Assembly: GCA_037975125.1 (NCBI GenBank)
Contig: CM075862.1
Span: forward strand, 10,209,944-10,273,943
From: Latrodectus hesperus
Taxonomy: Eukaryota > Arthropoda > Arachnida > Araneae > Theridiidae
Length of the DNA: 64,000 nucleotides
Direction of reading: 5' to 3'
The notes beneath the pieces were generated by a model, which was not told where the DNA came from, made no database searches, and saw only the letters and a list, made by a program, of their open reading frames with translations. Shown here one piece after another: positions 39,350 to 51,020 of this stretch (its first letter is position 1; every line of letters begins with the position of its first letter). Made by a program: the position numbers and the translations under genes.

Positions 39350-39634
39350 GCCGCCCAACTTGTCTAGTGGTCAGTGTGTCTGACTGCGGAATGACTTGGA
39401 GGTCCTGGGTTCGAATCCCGGTTCGGGCATGGATGTACTTTCTCTATCTATCTATCCTGTCTTTGTCCTTTCCTTGTATGAATGTGGAGTGAATGGTTGC
39501 CTACCCTATAAACGGGTCCCTATGGCACTGTGTGCACTGAGGAAGTCGGACTCCACACCAAAGTAAGGTTCAGTTGGAAGAGTGGAGCAGCGCACCCCAT
39601 ATTGTCACCCTAGCTGGCGCACGATAGCAACAAC
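39350..39634 (+). mobile_element. SINE, head A + body T1 (plus)
   Basis: A full-length copy with a 6-bp longer anticodon region (gcggaatgacttggaggtcc). It starts gccgcccaacttgtctagtgg and ends gcgcacgatagcaacaac. No target-site duplication was found. Confidence 0.9.
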
Positions 39635-39866
39635 CGGTTGCTTTCTCTACGCAGCAAATTCAATATAAGTAATAGATAAAAAATGTGATAAGTATTTATT
39701 ATTGTAAAAATCCTTTTATCAAGAACATGCAAGCTTTATATCACTTCCTGTGATTCCTTGTCAGAGAAAATGAACAAACTTAAATATGCGATTTAATTTT
39801 ATATATAAACCAATTACTCCTTTCTAAATTTTACCTATAAGTTATTTTAACAAAGCTATAATATTG

Positions 39867-40236
39867 CTGTTATTAATAACACTTGGACAAGTCAAGCTCG
39901 CTATGCGAATTTAAGCCAATTGGAAGCGTCTTTAGTTTTTAATAAGATCACCATGAAGGTGAAAGTATGACTTTTGCTCTTCAAATCCTCCAATAGATGG
40001 CAGCACCAGAGGATAAATTCCTTCAATTTTGACATTGATCTGTAGAGGGAGTAAATTTCTCCAGATCATTGCACCCATGGTAACTGCTCAACGACCGACC
40101 ACAGGGCTTTTGATTCCATAGATTTTATGAGCACGTATATCGCATGTACTCGGTGGGTCTTTGGTGGCATTGGGAATCGAACACCACCCTTCCGGATAGA
40201 TGGCCGAAACCCTAACCACTAGGCTACCACGGCCCG
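39867..40236 (-). mobile_element. SINE family C with tail T3 (minus)
   Basis: Read on the minus strand, a tRNA-like head begins cgggccgtggtagcctagtg and has an A box tagcctagtggttaggg and a B box gtgttcgattccc (about 40170). A unique middle of about 190 bp follows (with ccatctattggaggattt). Tail T3 starts at gagcaaaagtcatactttca (about 39995) and ends acttgtccaagtgttatta. The T3 part is the same module found in families D and A/T3. No clear duplication was found. Confidence 0.85.
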
Positions 40237-41669
40237 AATTTCACAAGATTTTGGAATATTGTAATATTACGACGAATCTTAACGAATACTTGACAAAATC
40301 TGCATGTTAGTCAGAAGTTTGATTTCTATTCAATCAGACCAGTATACTTATTAGGTAACATAAAAAAATAAAATTTAAAAATTATTAACTTGATGAGACA
40401 AAGTTAATTTAGGGGACATATGGGTGGCAAAAATTATTGATAATGAAAAACGCCGTAAGTCAAGAATTTTACAAATAGAAATTACCTCAGCTACTATGAA
40501 TCCAATTTCTCTTAAAAGCATATAAAATAGCTCCCTTAATAATATCGAATTAATATTATTGCGTTGTGAAAAATTGTTAGAATCATAATCTAATTCGAAT
40601 ATATTGTTTTATAAAAAAGCACATTCTAAATTTCCTTCTAAAAGGGGAGAATATTTACATATCAAAATTATTTTCGAAAAATAAATACATTTGCGTCTAT
40701 AAATTCATTTTTCTCACATAATTCGCATAAATAAACATTCTTAAGAATGATAGAAAAGAATTACGTATTTCTGACATTTAATTCCAAACACTAATATTTA
40801 TCAAAACCTTTAAGTAGAATTACTCTCATAGAATAGGGAGAAAAAACCTTTTTACTCGAAGAATAATCTGATGCAAACAGGGAACATTAAAAATAATCTA
40901 CTTAACAAAGGAACATTTTGACTTTGATTCCTATTTAAGGAATAGCATCAGCGAATATCTTGGAACTGTGTAAAGAAATGGCATATTTAGTACTTTAGCC
41001 GTTTATATTCTGTATTCATGCGCACAGAAACAAAAATCTTGTTATTGATATCGAATAAAAGAATATTTTCCGTTGCTCGCAAATGCGGAAAGCACTCATT
41101 CTACATTTCTTTTTTTAGCGAAAAAAGTCGAACGTGCTGCTTTAAATGTTACGCATTTATCCTGATAAGGCCTTGCGTTATTTTAATAGGAGTGATTATT
41201 TTTGATCTTTGCATTATTGCAGCGCAAGTTTGGGGAAAAAAATTAAAATCTTATTTCGGAGTATATTTAAATACGAGGGGTGAAATCTAAGGGGTGTTAA
41301 AGCAAGAATTTTGAAAATTTGCTTTTGAAGATGTTTTAATCCTATTTACACCTCAGATTTAATGACGGCTTCAAATGCATTTGAATCTTTGTTTGGAGTT
41401 TCATTTCTGTATGTTCGTTCCACTCAGGTATTTTAAACTCGATTCTTTTTGATGATCTAAATCCTTTTATAAAATGAGTGAATTTTCAATTAGATTTGTA
41501 AGTACATAGAAAGAAAGTTCATAAAGTATCTCATTCAACGCTATTTTATTATTAACATAAAACGTGTTTTGTATTAAATAAAGAATGCATTCTCAAATAA
41601 AATTGATTCAGTTTCACTAAAAATTAATCTAACTGTGCTCATAAAATTTGAAATCCTTACCTATACATT
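40237..41669. other. AT-rich sequence, no gene recognised
   Basis: About 1.4 kb. A 90-codon plus-strand frame at 41018-41290 encodes one hydrophobic stretch (about residues 47-70) but no known family, and I do not treat it as a gene. Confidence 0.45.
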
Positions 41670-41964
41670 CTAGTTTTTTAATGTTGTTGTTGTCTTGTGC
41701 CAGCCAGGCTGACAATATGGGGTGCGCTGCTACACTTTTCCAACTGAACCATATTTCGTGTGGAGTTCGACTTCCTCAGTACACACATGCCATAGGGACC
41801 CGTTTATAGGGTAGGCAACCATTCACACCTCATTCATACAAGGAAAGGACAAAGACAGGATAGACAGAGAGAGGAAATACATCCATGCCAGAACCGGGAT
41901 TCGAACCCAGGACCGCAGTCAGGCACACTGACCACTACACAGGGTAGGCGGCTAGTTTTTTAAT
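41670..41964 (-). mobile_element. SINE, head A + body T1 (minus), with target-site duplication
   Basis: The element 41683-41951 lies between exact 13-bp repeats ctagttttttaat (41670-41682 and 41952-41964). A deletion of about 15 bp in the anticodon region of the head shortens it. Confidence 0.92.
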
Positions 41965-42592
41965 AAATTTCACTTAAGGTTTTATGTGTCTTAAAAATTA
42001 ATATTTTTACGAGGACTTGAAAATCGCGCTGGAAAATATTTAGTATAAAATAGAATTTTTCTAATAAATCCTTGTTGCCAATATCACCAATAATAAAATA
42101 TTTCTATTGTTAAATTCTGAGGATGGAATTCTAACTACGTGAAATGATCAAATTTTGCTTGGCCCTTATTTGTTCATATTTGATGCCACATAGCATTGTA
42201 CAAGTTACGCGAAACAAAAGATGCTAGACCACGATATTTTTATCACATCTATTTTTTAACATTATGCAAATAATTATATGTTAAAATGCTTAACAGAAAT
42301 TAACATAAAAATTTAAAGCTATGTGAATGTGATACACACAGTTAAGTTTATTAATACCGATCTCACACCTGTATCCAGTTAGCAAATTTATATTTCAAAT
42401 GTATGGTTTCATAGTCAAATTTTTATAACCCATCATTCAAACCAATAAAAAATTGCGAAGATATTTTATAAATATTAATTAGTTTACTGGATTAAATATT
42501 TGAAATTTATATTATTCAGTCCGATTATTCTCATTTATGATTGCTTTAAAAAATAAGATTTTATGCTTAGATAAGACTGTTTCAATCATTTA
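41965..42592. other. no gene seen
   Basis: AT-rich sequence without recognisable features. Confidence 0.5.
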
Positions 42593-42919
42593 TTTAAAGT
42601 GTTGTTGTTGTTCCTAATGACACTTGGACAAGCCAAGCTCGCTATGCCTTGCCTATGCGAGTTTAGGTCCATTGGGAGCGTCTTTCGTTTTAATCACAGC
42701 ACCATGAAGGTGAAAGTACAACTTTGCTCTACACACATGCTATAGGTACCCGTTTATGGGGTAGGCAACCATTCACTCCTCATTCATACAAGGAAAGGAC
42801 AAATGATAGATAGAGAAAGAAAGGACATCCATGCCCGAACCGGGATTCGAACCCAGGACCTCCTTATCCGCAGTCAGGCATGCTGACCACTAGACAAGTT
42901 GGGTGGCTGTTTAAAGTGT
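42593..42919 (-). mobile_element. chimeric SINE: head A + first half of body T1 + tail T3
   Basis: The element 42603-42909 is flanked by exact 10-bp repeats tttaaagtgt (42593-42602 and 42910-42919), so the chimera moved as one unit. On the minus strand, head A and T1 run to catgtgtgta and then switch to gagcaaagt, the start of T3 (junction 42729/42730). T3 is complete to its CAA-type end. The same switch point occurs at 34412/34413. Confidence 0.92.
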
Positions 42920-44264
42920 ATTCACTATGAGAAGATTGATTAAAAAATGGTACATTTAATTGATCTTTAACTCTATTTAAATTTTAATAAAGACCTTTGT
43001 CTTCAATGTAATTACTATCATTAAAACTGTGTAAGTTGAGTTTTAATATTCTTTATTAAAATTTTCAGCTATGCAAAAAATATGATTTAAAAAGTTGCAT
43101 GTAGTAATTTCGATTTTCAGGAAAGAAAAGGCAAATTTATTTACAAAAATTTAATTTTTAATTAATTTTGACCATCACACTCTTAACCCTATTACACAAT
43201 TACAAATGAATGAGCTTTACGCATGTAATTTAGATTTTTTCTCTTTTAATGTAAGCCATAGTTGAGAGATTTAATGTACACTTATTCCATTTGAAGCTTT
43301 TATTTTAGAATATTATTTAAGCATTTTATTGAAAGTACATATTTTTCTGCCTTTTAAGGGAAATGATAAATTCAACTTAAAAACAAATAACTCAAATATA
43401 GCGATTAATAAAGGAAGAAAAGTGTTATGTTCGGATTTTGAGAAAATATGAAGAATTTATGCAGAAAGTTTAAAATAAATTACACATCACATCGATTGGT
43501 GGCGGTCTGATGTGATAAAAGTAGAGAGAATAATGTTGATACTCTCTATATACACACAAAGAATGCTTTAAATTTGTTATTATGTGGTATCTATAATTCA
43601 CTTTTAACTAATTAATAACTGTACCTTATAAACTGCACTAATTAATAATCGTACCTTATAAACTGCATCGTTATCACTACTTAATTTTTTTCTAGATTCT
43701 CTAAATGAGACTACAGCTTACAGACCATCTGACAAAAATGAATCTAATTAATCTTGAAATGTTATTACGGTTTTCTTTCTAATATAATATGTGTTTCACT
43801 CTTTATCTGGATAGAGTTTTAAAGTTATTAAACTTCAAAGCTCAAATTTAGGAATTCATTATATTTTTTTCATTCAAAGGTCATTTGTTTGAACATTATT
43901 AATCCGATAGAGAATCGAGGCATAAAAAAATCCTAATCATAAAATATCTTTGCTTGTAGTAAGATTTGAACAATAAGCCTTTCAACTGATAAACTGACCC
44001 CTCACCATACGATTATCAGTCATTTTTTAAGTTAAAGAATCCCTAATGAATTACACTGCATAAATTTATAATTACAAAAATTTCTATGGTTTTTATGGTA
44101 TTATCCAGATAAAACAACTTTTATTTTTCTAGGTGGAAACTTTCCATTTCATCTAACATCCATAAAAAATTTTATGCACATAGTTTTTATCTTCATGCCC
44201 AGTGTACAATATAAGGAGGAAACGCAAAGAGGTACCTTTCATACAAAGCCTTTATACTAAGAAC
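42920..44264. other. AT-rich sequence, no gene recognised
   Basis: About 1.3 kb. It holds the 30-bp tandem duplication at 43607 and a short hairpin (gagagaataatgttgatactctc, 43531-43553, 20-nt core). Nothing else was seen. Confidence 0.45.
43607..43666 (+). repeat. 30-bp tandem duplication
   Basis: Two adjacent 30-bp units (43607-43636, 43637-43666) beginning actaattaataa and ending taccttataaactgc differ at two neighbouring positions. Confidence 0.9.
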
Positions 44265-44470
44265 TCACCAAGTCTCAGTATGAGTAATGCGCTTTTTAAA
44301 ATGAAAGTTTCTGGGATGGATCCCAGCCACTTTAGTACAATTTAAGATGGGTTCGGTAGTTGTGCATTCTTTATGCACAGAGTAGGTTAGAGTTTTTCCT
44401 TGTACCTTCTCTGTGCGTGAGTACAATCTGAGAAAGATAGAAAGGCTTTATTGTGATGATCATCTGATTT
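44265..44470 (+). mobile_element. decayed SINE with a tRNA-like head
   Basis: A-box-like agtctcagtatgagtaatgcgc (about 44269) and B-box-like gggatggatccc (about 44311) are spaced as in a tRNA. They are followed by a 150-bp body with gatgggttcggtagttgtgc and two copies of a ctctgtgc word. No sister copy was found in the window, so the family is unknown. Confidence 0.4.
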
Positions 44471-44658
44471 CTTACAACAGAGATATTGGCTGCTACTGAG
44501 TGCTGTTCGAAATGTTAATATTTAAAATTGACATCTGTAAATATTCTTTCAAAAATAAAGGTAATTTAAGATTATATATAAATCTTCTGATAATAAAAAT
44601 GATATACTAATAAAGAAAAACTATAACTTGTTTTTCAAAAGAGAGTAACTGTAAAATA

Positions 44659-45438
44659 CAGAGTGATCTTTTTTAAACTGACAGTGTCTGGAGCGCCCTG
44701 TAGCGCGATCTAATAGCCGAAATGACACCAAACTTGGTATTCAGACTAATCAAAATATTAAAAAAATGATTCCGTAAAAACATTTTAGTTCCAAAAATCA
44801 CCGCTAGGTCATTTTGTGCCGCTTTACAATGTATAAAATGTGAGAAAAGAGAAATACTGACACATACAATCGTACAGTTAAATTATTAATGTTTATTTAT
44901 TACATTCACTTCCCCAGTGAGGAATTAGACCACATTCCAATGTGAGCTCCGTTCTCAGAAACAACACCGTGCATTGTGTGCACAACTTTCTCCACAGCCG
45001 AACGTAACATATCAGGAAGAATATTCCGCACTGTCTTTGTTATGTTGTCCTTTAGAATAAACAAATTTGATACTCCACCAGCATAAACACACGTTCCTAT
45101 AACGTGACAGGCATGGACACTGGAGCTCGTTTACTGCAGGTAAGATTATTTGTCGGAGCTGTCTACTACTTGCTTTTATGACAACTATTACTGGCGCTGT
45201 CATCTCACAACATTTGCATTTTGCTTTAATACCTGTGTTTTATGCTAATTCTCGTTAGTGTAAGCAACAGCAGTGCCACAAAATGCCCTAGCGGTGACTT
45301 TTGAACTAAAATCTTTTTTTACGGAATTTTTTTCCCATGTTTTGATAAGTCTAAATACCAAGTTTGGTGTCATTTCGGCTATATTAGAACGCGCTACAAG
45401 ACACTCCAAGCACTGTCACTTTAAAATAGATCACCCTG
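44659..45438. mobile_element. non-autonomous mariner/Tc1-type element with long inverted repeats
   Basis: The 780-bp element is flanked by TA on both sides (44657-44658 and 45439-45440). Its ends, cagagtgatctttttta and the complement of tagatcaccctg, continue into imperfect inverted repeats of about 165 bp each (44659-44825 and 45275-45438), unusually long for this size. The roughly 450-bp interior carries a remnant of a transposase C terminus on the minus strand (separate entry). The TA target and caggtg-like ends point to the Tc1/mariner superfamily. Confidence 0.85.
44906..45140 (-). pseudogene. C-terminal remnant of a mariner-type transposase
   Basis: On the minus strand the frame ending at 44906 reads LKDNITKTVRNILPDMLRSA, then VEKVVHTMHGVVSENGAHI, then a stop. 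This layout (helical tail, then a short C-rich or N-G-H-I end) is typical of the last 60 residues of mariner/IS630-like transposases. No catalytic Asp remains, and the sequence before about 45140 falls into other frames. It shows that the 780-bp element is an internal deletion derivative, not a chance inverted repeat. Confidence 0.6.
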
Positions 45439-45730
45439 TATATTTCCTCAAAAATGAATGGAATTATCTTCTTATTTCTTGAAGTAAATAAAAACTTTAA
45501 TCTGAAACGAATCCATAAAATGAATGTTTAGATTAATTAATGAAATAAATTTTCTCCGAAAAAGAGAAAGAGATTTTAACAGATAAGACATATTTTTTTA
45601 ACATCTCTACATTATCTGACTTAGGAACTTTTGAGGTTCTTATGGGCACTCGTTAAAGATAGCTAAAAATTAGAAGGTTATTAAAATATTTATTTTTGTC
45701 AGAATTTGAAGTTTATTAATAGAATTACAT

Positions 45731-45822
45731 AAATTTCAAATATAATTTGAAATTTACATATCATTGAAATTTATATTCCATAATAACAGAAATATATAAA
45801 TTTCAAATATAATTTGAAATTT
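45731..45822. repeat. two identical 25-nt near-palindromes 42 bp apart
   Basis: The near-palindrome made of aaatttcaaat and aatttgaaattt occurs identically at 45731-45755 and 45798-45822. A half copy (attgaaattta) lies between them. Each copy alone can form a hairpin. Confidence 0.85.
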
Positions 45823-46339
45823 ATACATATTCATACTTTTATTTATTTTACAATTAGTTTATTTCAATATAAATTTAAATGAACTCGAATATTAGAATTC
45901 GAGCCAAGTCCTTATTTTCAGTTTCATGAGTAATAGGTAATATTTAATTTAACAACAAAATATTCAAATAATCCATAAAATCTTTACAATAATTATGTGA
46001 TGCGACAATTGCTTTCATATTTTTCAACAAATATATGCCTACATTTATTTATGCTTGTTTAATATGAATGTACCTAATCAGTAATATACCTCATATTTTA
46101 AAAACAATTTTTAAGCCTGAAAAAAATATTTTATATGTGGTCAAGATGTGTCAAACAACAATTTTGTTCCTTATTATAGTTTATAAGGATATTTTTTTTT
46201 ATCAAATATTGTCATTGATTATTTTCATTCGTTACAATTTTATTCTGTCTATGATTTATTTTTATATATTATCATTTATTGATACAAATAATAATACATT
46301 ATATCACTATAACTATATATTATTGTATTATATTTCACA

Positions 46340-46342
<3 letters not shown>

Positions 46343-46384
<42 letters not shown>
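46343..46384. repeat. (TA)n array, about 42 bp
   Basis: Pure TA dinucleotides in a very AT-rich background. Confidence 0.9.
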
Positions 46385-46386
<2 letters not shown>

Positions 46387-48505
46387 CTATATCTTATTAA
46401 TATTCGTTAAGAAGAATTCAGGTAGGTTATAATAATAATAATTAATCATAATATAGTTAGCGTATTCACATGAAATGCCATTACCAAAATGATTTTCTAC
46501 GCTGATCTAGGATATAAAATATCGTGTTTGTATTGATTATTAGTTCAAAATTAATATTTTTGCCTTCAATTTATTTTAAGAAATGTTTTCAAAATTTATA
46601 AATATTTAATATTCTCCTGAACATGTACAATAAATATATTCGACTTTAGCATTTGTGTTTGAATATTTTTTTATTCCTTTTGAAAATTTATGAATATCAT
46701 TAAATGCATAATTATATAAAATTTTATTAGACATTATATATTTTTCGATGTATGCTAACTATAATAACATAAAAGAGTGTTTCTTGTAATAATAAATTAT
46801 TCACATGCAACTATTAATTCAACGATCTTTCAAATTGTAATTGAAATTTCATAAGTAGACATTCCCTTTTTATTTAAATAATTATAAAGAGAACTCTTAA
46901 ATTAAAAACTTAAAATTCGAGTATAAAATTCACTCATTTAAATAATATAAAAATACAAACATACATCGCCGAAAAAAAACATCACAGTTGGAATTAAACA
47001 CATGAAAAAATGAAAGCAGGAAATGGAAATGAAGTATATATGTTCTTTTGGTTTGCCAAAGAAAATGTATCTGTTTGAAACTAAATAAAAAATGAGTAGG
47101 GAAAAAGTGCCGAGAAAAGAAATGCAGTTTAGGAAAAAGGAAAAATGCATAAAAAATATTTTGTGTTGTAACGTTCTCCACATTTGAAAGATAATTGTTT
47201 TTACATTTTATGTAATTGAACAATCTAATTTCTTTTTTTAAGCTCGCTCATAAAAATGCTTTCTGGAATTTTTAGGGCATTTTCCTTTAGTTTTCCATTG
47301 TGTGTATTTAATAAAGATAATAATACGAAAAGAAATGTAATGAAAAACATTTTTTAAGAATATTTTTTTCTGTTATTCCTCGCTCTTCTCTGCGCACGGG
47401 AATTATTTTTTCATCATTTCCTTATTAAGTTTTTTTCACTCTTTTGTAATTTTTTTATTAGTTACTTCATATATAAAAATAAGGAAAAGCGCTGGTAGGG
47501 AAATGCAAAAAATTATCATAAAAAAATTTAGCATCTGATTCGAAATAATTAAGAAAGAGAGTGGGAGTTTTCTTTTTTTTTCTTTTTATCTCGTTTATTT
47601 TTTTTATATTTATCGTCTGCATTAGTTGATAAAATCAAATTCGTTGCTTGTTAAGTTAAAATTGCCGGAATAATATGTGTATGAGGGCTTTAATAAGGAA
47701 GAATGTAAAAAAAAAAATTATGTTTATAATGATGAGACTTTTATAATGAGGGAACAAATTAATTATGTGAATTGGACGAAAGAAATGGGAGATAAAACTG
47801 ATTTATTATTTTAATTTAGAAAATTAATTCGTTTCGCAATAAATGAGGAAAAAAAAGTAGTTTGTATCTTTTGCAAATGGCAATGTTTGCTTTTAATTTC
47901 ATCTGAGTTTATATTTAATTTAAATTAGATTCTCGCTTTTGCAAATATCAAAAGGAAATATAAAAGGACACTGAAAAAAAATGAATAATTTGATTGTTAG
48001 TATAGAGATTACATTTCTTTAATGCATTCATTACCAAATTATTCGAGATCATAACTAAACAAACTGCTTAATTATTTATTTAAAGATTTTAGAGTTAATG
48101 AGCGTTATTTATGATCACGGAGATGGCCATTGTTTAAATGATATTACGAATTTTATTTTGCATTTGTTTAACAGCGTCATGTAAATTAAAGATTTCTGCC
48201 TTTGTTTAATTACGCACATTAAGATCGTCAACAATAAAATTAATTCTGTTATATATTACAATTAGCAATATTTTTTTGATTTTTATCAAAGGAAATACCG
48301 GTAAATTTATATTAATACAAGAAACATTACAGGAGAAAATTCTTTAGGGTACCGTTTGCCGAAATTTGTATTAGTGAATTTTTTTTCACCCAGCTTGTTT
48401 TTGTGCATGATTGAAGAGAGAAGAAAGCGCTGAAAACAAGGTAGACGGACGAACGAGAAATAAATCGACATTGCTAGCAATAAAGCACCCTAAAGTATAG
48501 GCCAC

Positions 48506-48670
48506 CCTTTTTCAGTACGCATGTAACTACCCAATACATTCAGATGGATCAATCTTTATTTAAATTTATGAAAAGCATGAATATATTCAAAATTGAAATC
48601 TCTAAAATTAAGGGAAAACAAAACTGCGTAGTAAATTGTTTAACAACCTAATGTAGTGTACTGAAAAAGG
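48506..48670. repeat. short inverted repeat pair, possible MITE
   Basis: cctttttcagtac (48506-48518) is the exact reverse complement of gtactgaaaaagg (48658-48670). The 139 bp between have no frame. No target duplication was found, so a MITE is only one option. Confidence 0.45.
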
Positions 48671-48760
48671 ACAGTCACGGAGGTTTACCATAGATTATTC
48701 ATTGATAAGGAGCAATATTATTTCAAAAGAGCGTAAATATGGAGCTTTCCCAATGACCCC

Positions 48761-49092
48761 CTTTAACAGACAGCCGACCGATGGCTGAGTGGTTAGCGTT
48801 CCTGACTCCTGAGCTGTGGGTCCTGGGTTTGAATCCCGGTTCGGGCTTGGATGTTAATTTTTTCTCTGTTCTCTCTGTGTCTCTCTATCATTTCTTCCGT
48901 GATGATATATGAATGTGGCCCACCCTATAAACGGGTTTGTGGTGGTATGGCGCGAGTAACGCTACTCACCTCCGTGACTTGGTTCACAGGTGCCCGCTGG
49001 GTAACGACAAACGAGCAGCGATTTCTGGCCTTATTGTGGCATAGGTTTCAACCCTTAAGTGCCCACCGTTGGAAAAAAAACTTTAACAGACA
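48761..49092 (+). mobile_element. SINE, head B + body T2 (plus), intact insertion
   Basis: Element 48773-49080 lies between exact 12-bp repeats ctttaacagaca (48761-48772 and 49081-49092) and ends in a run of 8 A. This is the most complete T2 copy, with A box tggctgagtggttagcg, B box gggtttgaatccc, gcccgctgggtaacgac and a 3' end gtgcccaccgttgg. It defines the real borders of the family. A 124-codon open frame crossing it is a chance product. Confidence 0.95.
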
Positions 49093-49580
49093 AGCAGAAA
49101 CGAGAATACAATTTCTGTCCATTATTGTTCATTCCTGGCTGGAATCGAACTCCGAGTATCGAACACGAATGTCTTCTACTCCGAGGAACTTGACCTTACT
49201 AATGAACATAGTGCATCCCATGTGATTGCTTTCCAGGAGGAAATTTCATATTCGAGGAGATTTAATCACTATTAGAAGAAAGAGAATTTGGAAAATTCCT
49301 AAGTATTGTCCTTCTTTAATTTTTATGAACACTTCTCAAGTTTCAGACAAGGTTTTATTCCTTCTATTCGAATGTATTACTGGTATAACACATTGAAATA
49401 TGTTATCCTATAATATCCCCTATAAAAATTTATTACGGCTAAGTACACATGAAATAAAGAAATTACAGATATGTTTTCCGTTTTCCTCTAAAAAGGCATT
49501 TTGCACTTACTAAAAACACAAAAAAGAAACTGCTATTAAAATTGTTTAAAATGAAACTACTTTAAAAATCGGAGAAATTA

Positions 49581-49587
<7 letters not shown>
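49093..49587. other. no gene seen
   Basis: A segment at 49130-49215 has two B-box-like words on the minus strand (gagttcgattcc and a weaker one) but no A box in place. The rest is AT-rich. Confidence 0.4.
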
Positions 49588-49625
<38 letters not shown>

Positions 49626-49662
49626 TTATTTATTTATTTATTTATTTATATATATATATATT
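49588..49662. repeat. (TA)n / (TTTA)n / (TA)n array
   Basis: TA dinucleotides, then eight TTTA units, then TA again. It ends five bases before the TA target of the mariner element. Confidence 0.95.
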
Positions 49663-49668
49663 ACAATA

Positions 49669-50926
49669 CGAGGGTTACTCTGAAATTTTTGAGATACGTG
49701 CAGATGAGAATTTACAAAATAAAAATAACGGTTTAATTTTAAAGTACAAAGTATTTTAACACAGAAGACTATTTTTTACTGACTTACTTCAACTTGTTTA
49801 GCGTGGAATCAATTTTAAACAGAAGAGAAAATAGAGTTGACGCGAGAACATTTTCGTGCTATGATTTTCTACGATTTCAAAGCAGGATTAAATCCAGAAG
49901 AATGCGTTCAACGGTTGCAATTAGCATTGGGTGATGAATCTCCAGCTCGTGCTACTGTATTCAGATGGCTTAGAGAATTCAGAAGAGGTGGCAATTTTCT
50001 TCAGGATGAAGAACACACAGGAAGGCCGCCGTCGGCAGTCATCCCGGATAATGTGTCTGCCATACGAAAAATGTTAATGGATGATAATCGCTGTACCTAT
50101 CAAATGATACAGAAGGAACTTAACATTGGATCCGCAGCCATACACAAAATCATTCATGAAGAATTACATTTGAAAAAAGTAGTTTGCCGTTGGGTTCCCC
50201 ATAATCTAACTGAGCATCAAAAAGATGAGCGTGTCAGAATCAGTAAAGAAACTCTTAATATGCTAAATGATGGTGGCCACCGCATCATTTCTAAAATTGT
50301 AACAGGTGATGAAACGTACATACCGTTTTATGACGTTCCAACACGTCAAGAAAGCAATGTATGGGTCTTTGAAGATGATCCCACGCGGACAATGGTGAAA
50401 AAACAACACGCACTGAAAAAGTGATGTAATGCCGTTTTTTCAGAAGTACGGGATGGGTCAAAGCCATCCAGTTGGAAGGACAGAAGACAGTAACAGCAAA
50501 CTGGTATACCACTAAATGTCTTCCAGAAATTCTACAAGAACTGAATGTTAGGGGACTAATGCTTCACCATGACAATGCATCTTCACATACAGCCGGATTA
50601 ACAGTTGAGTTTCTTAAACAAAAACAAATTAAAGTGATCGAACATCTGCCGTATTCATCTGATCTAGCTATGTGCCACTTTTGGTTATTCTTTAATCTAA
50701 AAAAGAACTTACGTGGACGTCGTTTTCATTCAGAAGAAGAGATTGATGTAGCTATAAATGCATTTTTTTCATCGATTCGAAGAAATGAATGGCTTGAGGC
50801 ATTTAATCTGTGGAAAATTCGTCTACAAAAGTGTGTGGATGCTGGAGGAGACTACTTTGAACACACCTAAAATTTCGTAAGTATAACTTTAAAAACCTAG
50901 TTGTATCTCAAAAATTTCAGACCTTC

Positions 50927-50927
<1 letters not shown>
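49669..50927 (+). mobile_element. mariner element, inactive
   Basis: The 1259-bp element is of usual mariner size. The left end cgagggttactctgaaattt and the right end (complement of gaaatttcagaccttcg) form inverted repeats of about 28-30 nt with a 3-nt indel. The left target is TA (49667-49668). At the right the expected TA reads TG and then enters a (TA)n array. It holds a single transposase frame with decay. Confidence 0.93.
49837..50870 (+). pseudogene. mariner transposase with a lost catalytic residue and frameshifts
   Basis: The sequence covers an almost complete mariner transposase. The N-terminal half (to 50424) has the paired helix-turn-helix region (FRAMIFYDFKAGLNPEECVQ; ATVFRWLREFRRG) and the GRPPS linker. 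WVPHNLTEHQKDERV is the family signature before the catalytic domain. TGDETYI holds the first catalytic Asp. The frame then breaks near 50418-50445 in A- and T-runs (a net one-base shift with a stop) and resumes with HHDNASSH, the second Asp. Exactly 34 residues on, where the D,D34D group has its third Asp (usually CDF), the codon at 50676-50678 is CAC, His. The C terminus is complete to a stop at 50868-50870. No ATG stands at the expected start; the codon before GluLeuThrArg is ATA. The copy is therefore triply disabled. Confidence 0.92.

Positions 50928-50929
<2 letters not shown>

Positions 50930-51017
<88 letters not shown>
50930..51017. repeat. (TA)n array between two transposons
   Basis: About 88 bp of pure TA joining the 3' end of the mariner element to the 5' end of the element at 51018. 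Confidence 0.95.

Positions 51018-51020
<3 letters not shown>

Larger units (their letters stand above)
45823..48760. other. AT-rich sequence, no gene recognised
   Basis: About 2.9 kb with no recognisable gene. It contains a short TA array (46343-46384) and an inverted-repeat pair (48506-48670). 47220-47960 has many T-runs and A-runs mixed with more complex words. Minus-strand frames near 46938-47223 are rich in Phe because of A-runs and are not taken as genes. Confidence 0.45.

Noticed and set aside
41018..41290. 90-codon frame with one hydrophobic segment as a small membrane protein
   Set aside because: No recognisable family, no supporting neighbours, and length within chance expectation for 64 kb.
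46930..47223. Phe-rich minus-strand frames of 97 and 81 codons as a membrane protein
   Set aside because: They arise from A-rich runs on the plus strand and overlap in two frames.
48851..49225. 124-codon plus-strand frame
   Set aside because: It lies almost wholly inside a SINE and runs past its target-site duplication. Chance frame.
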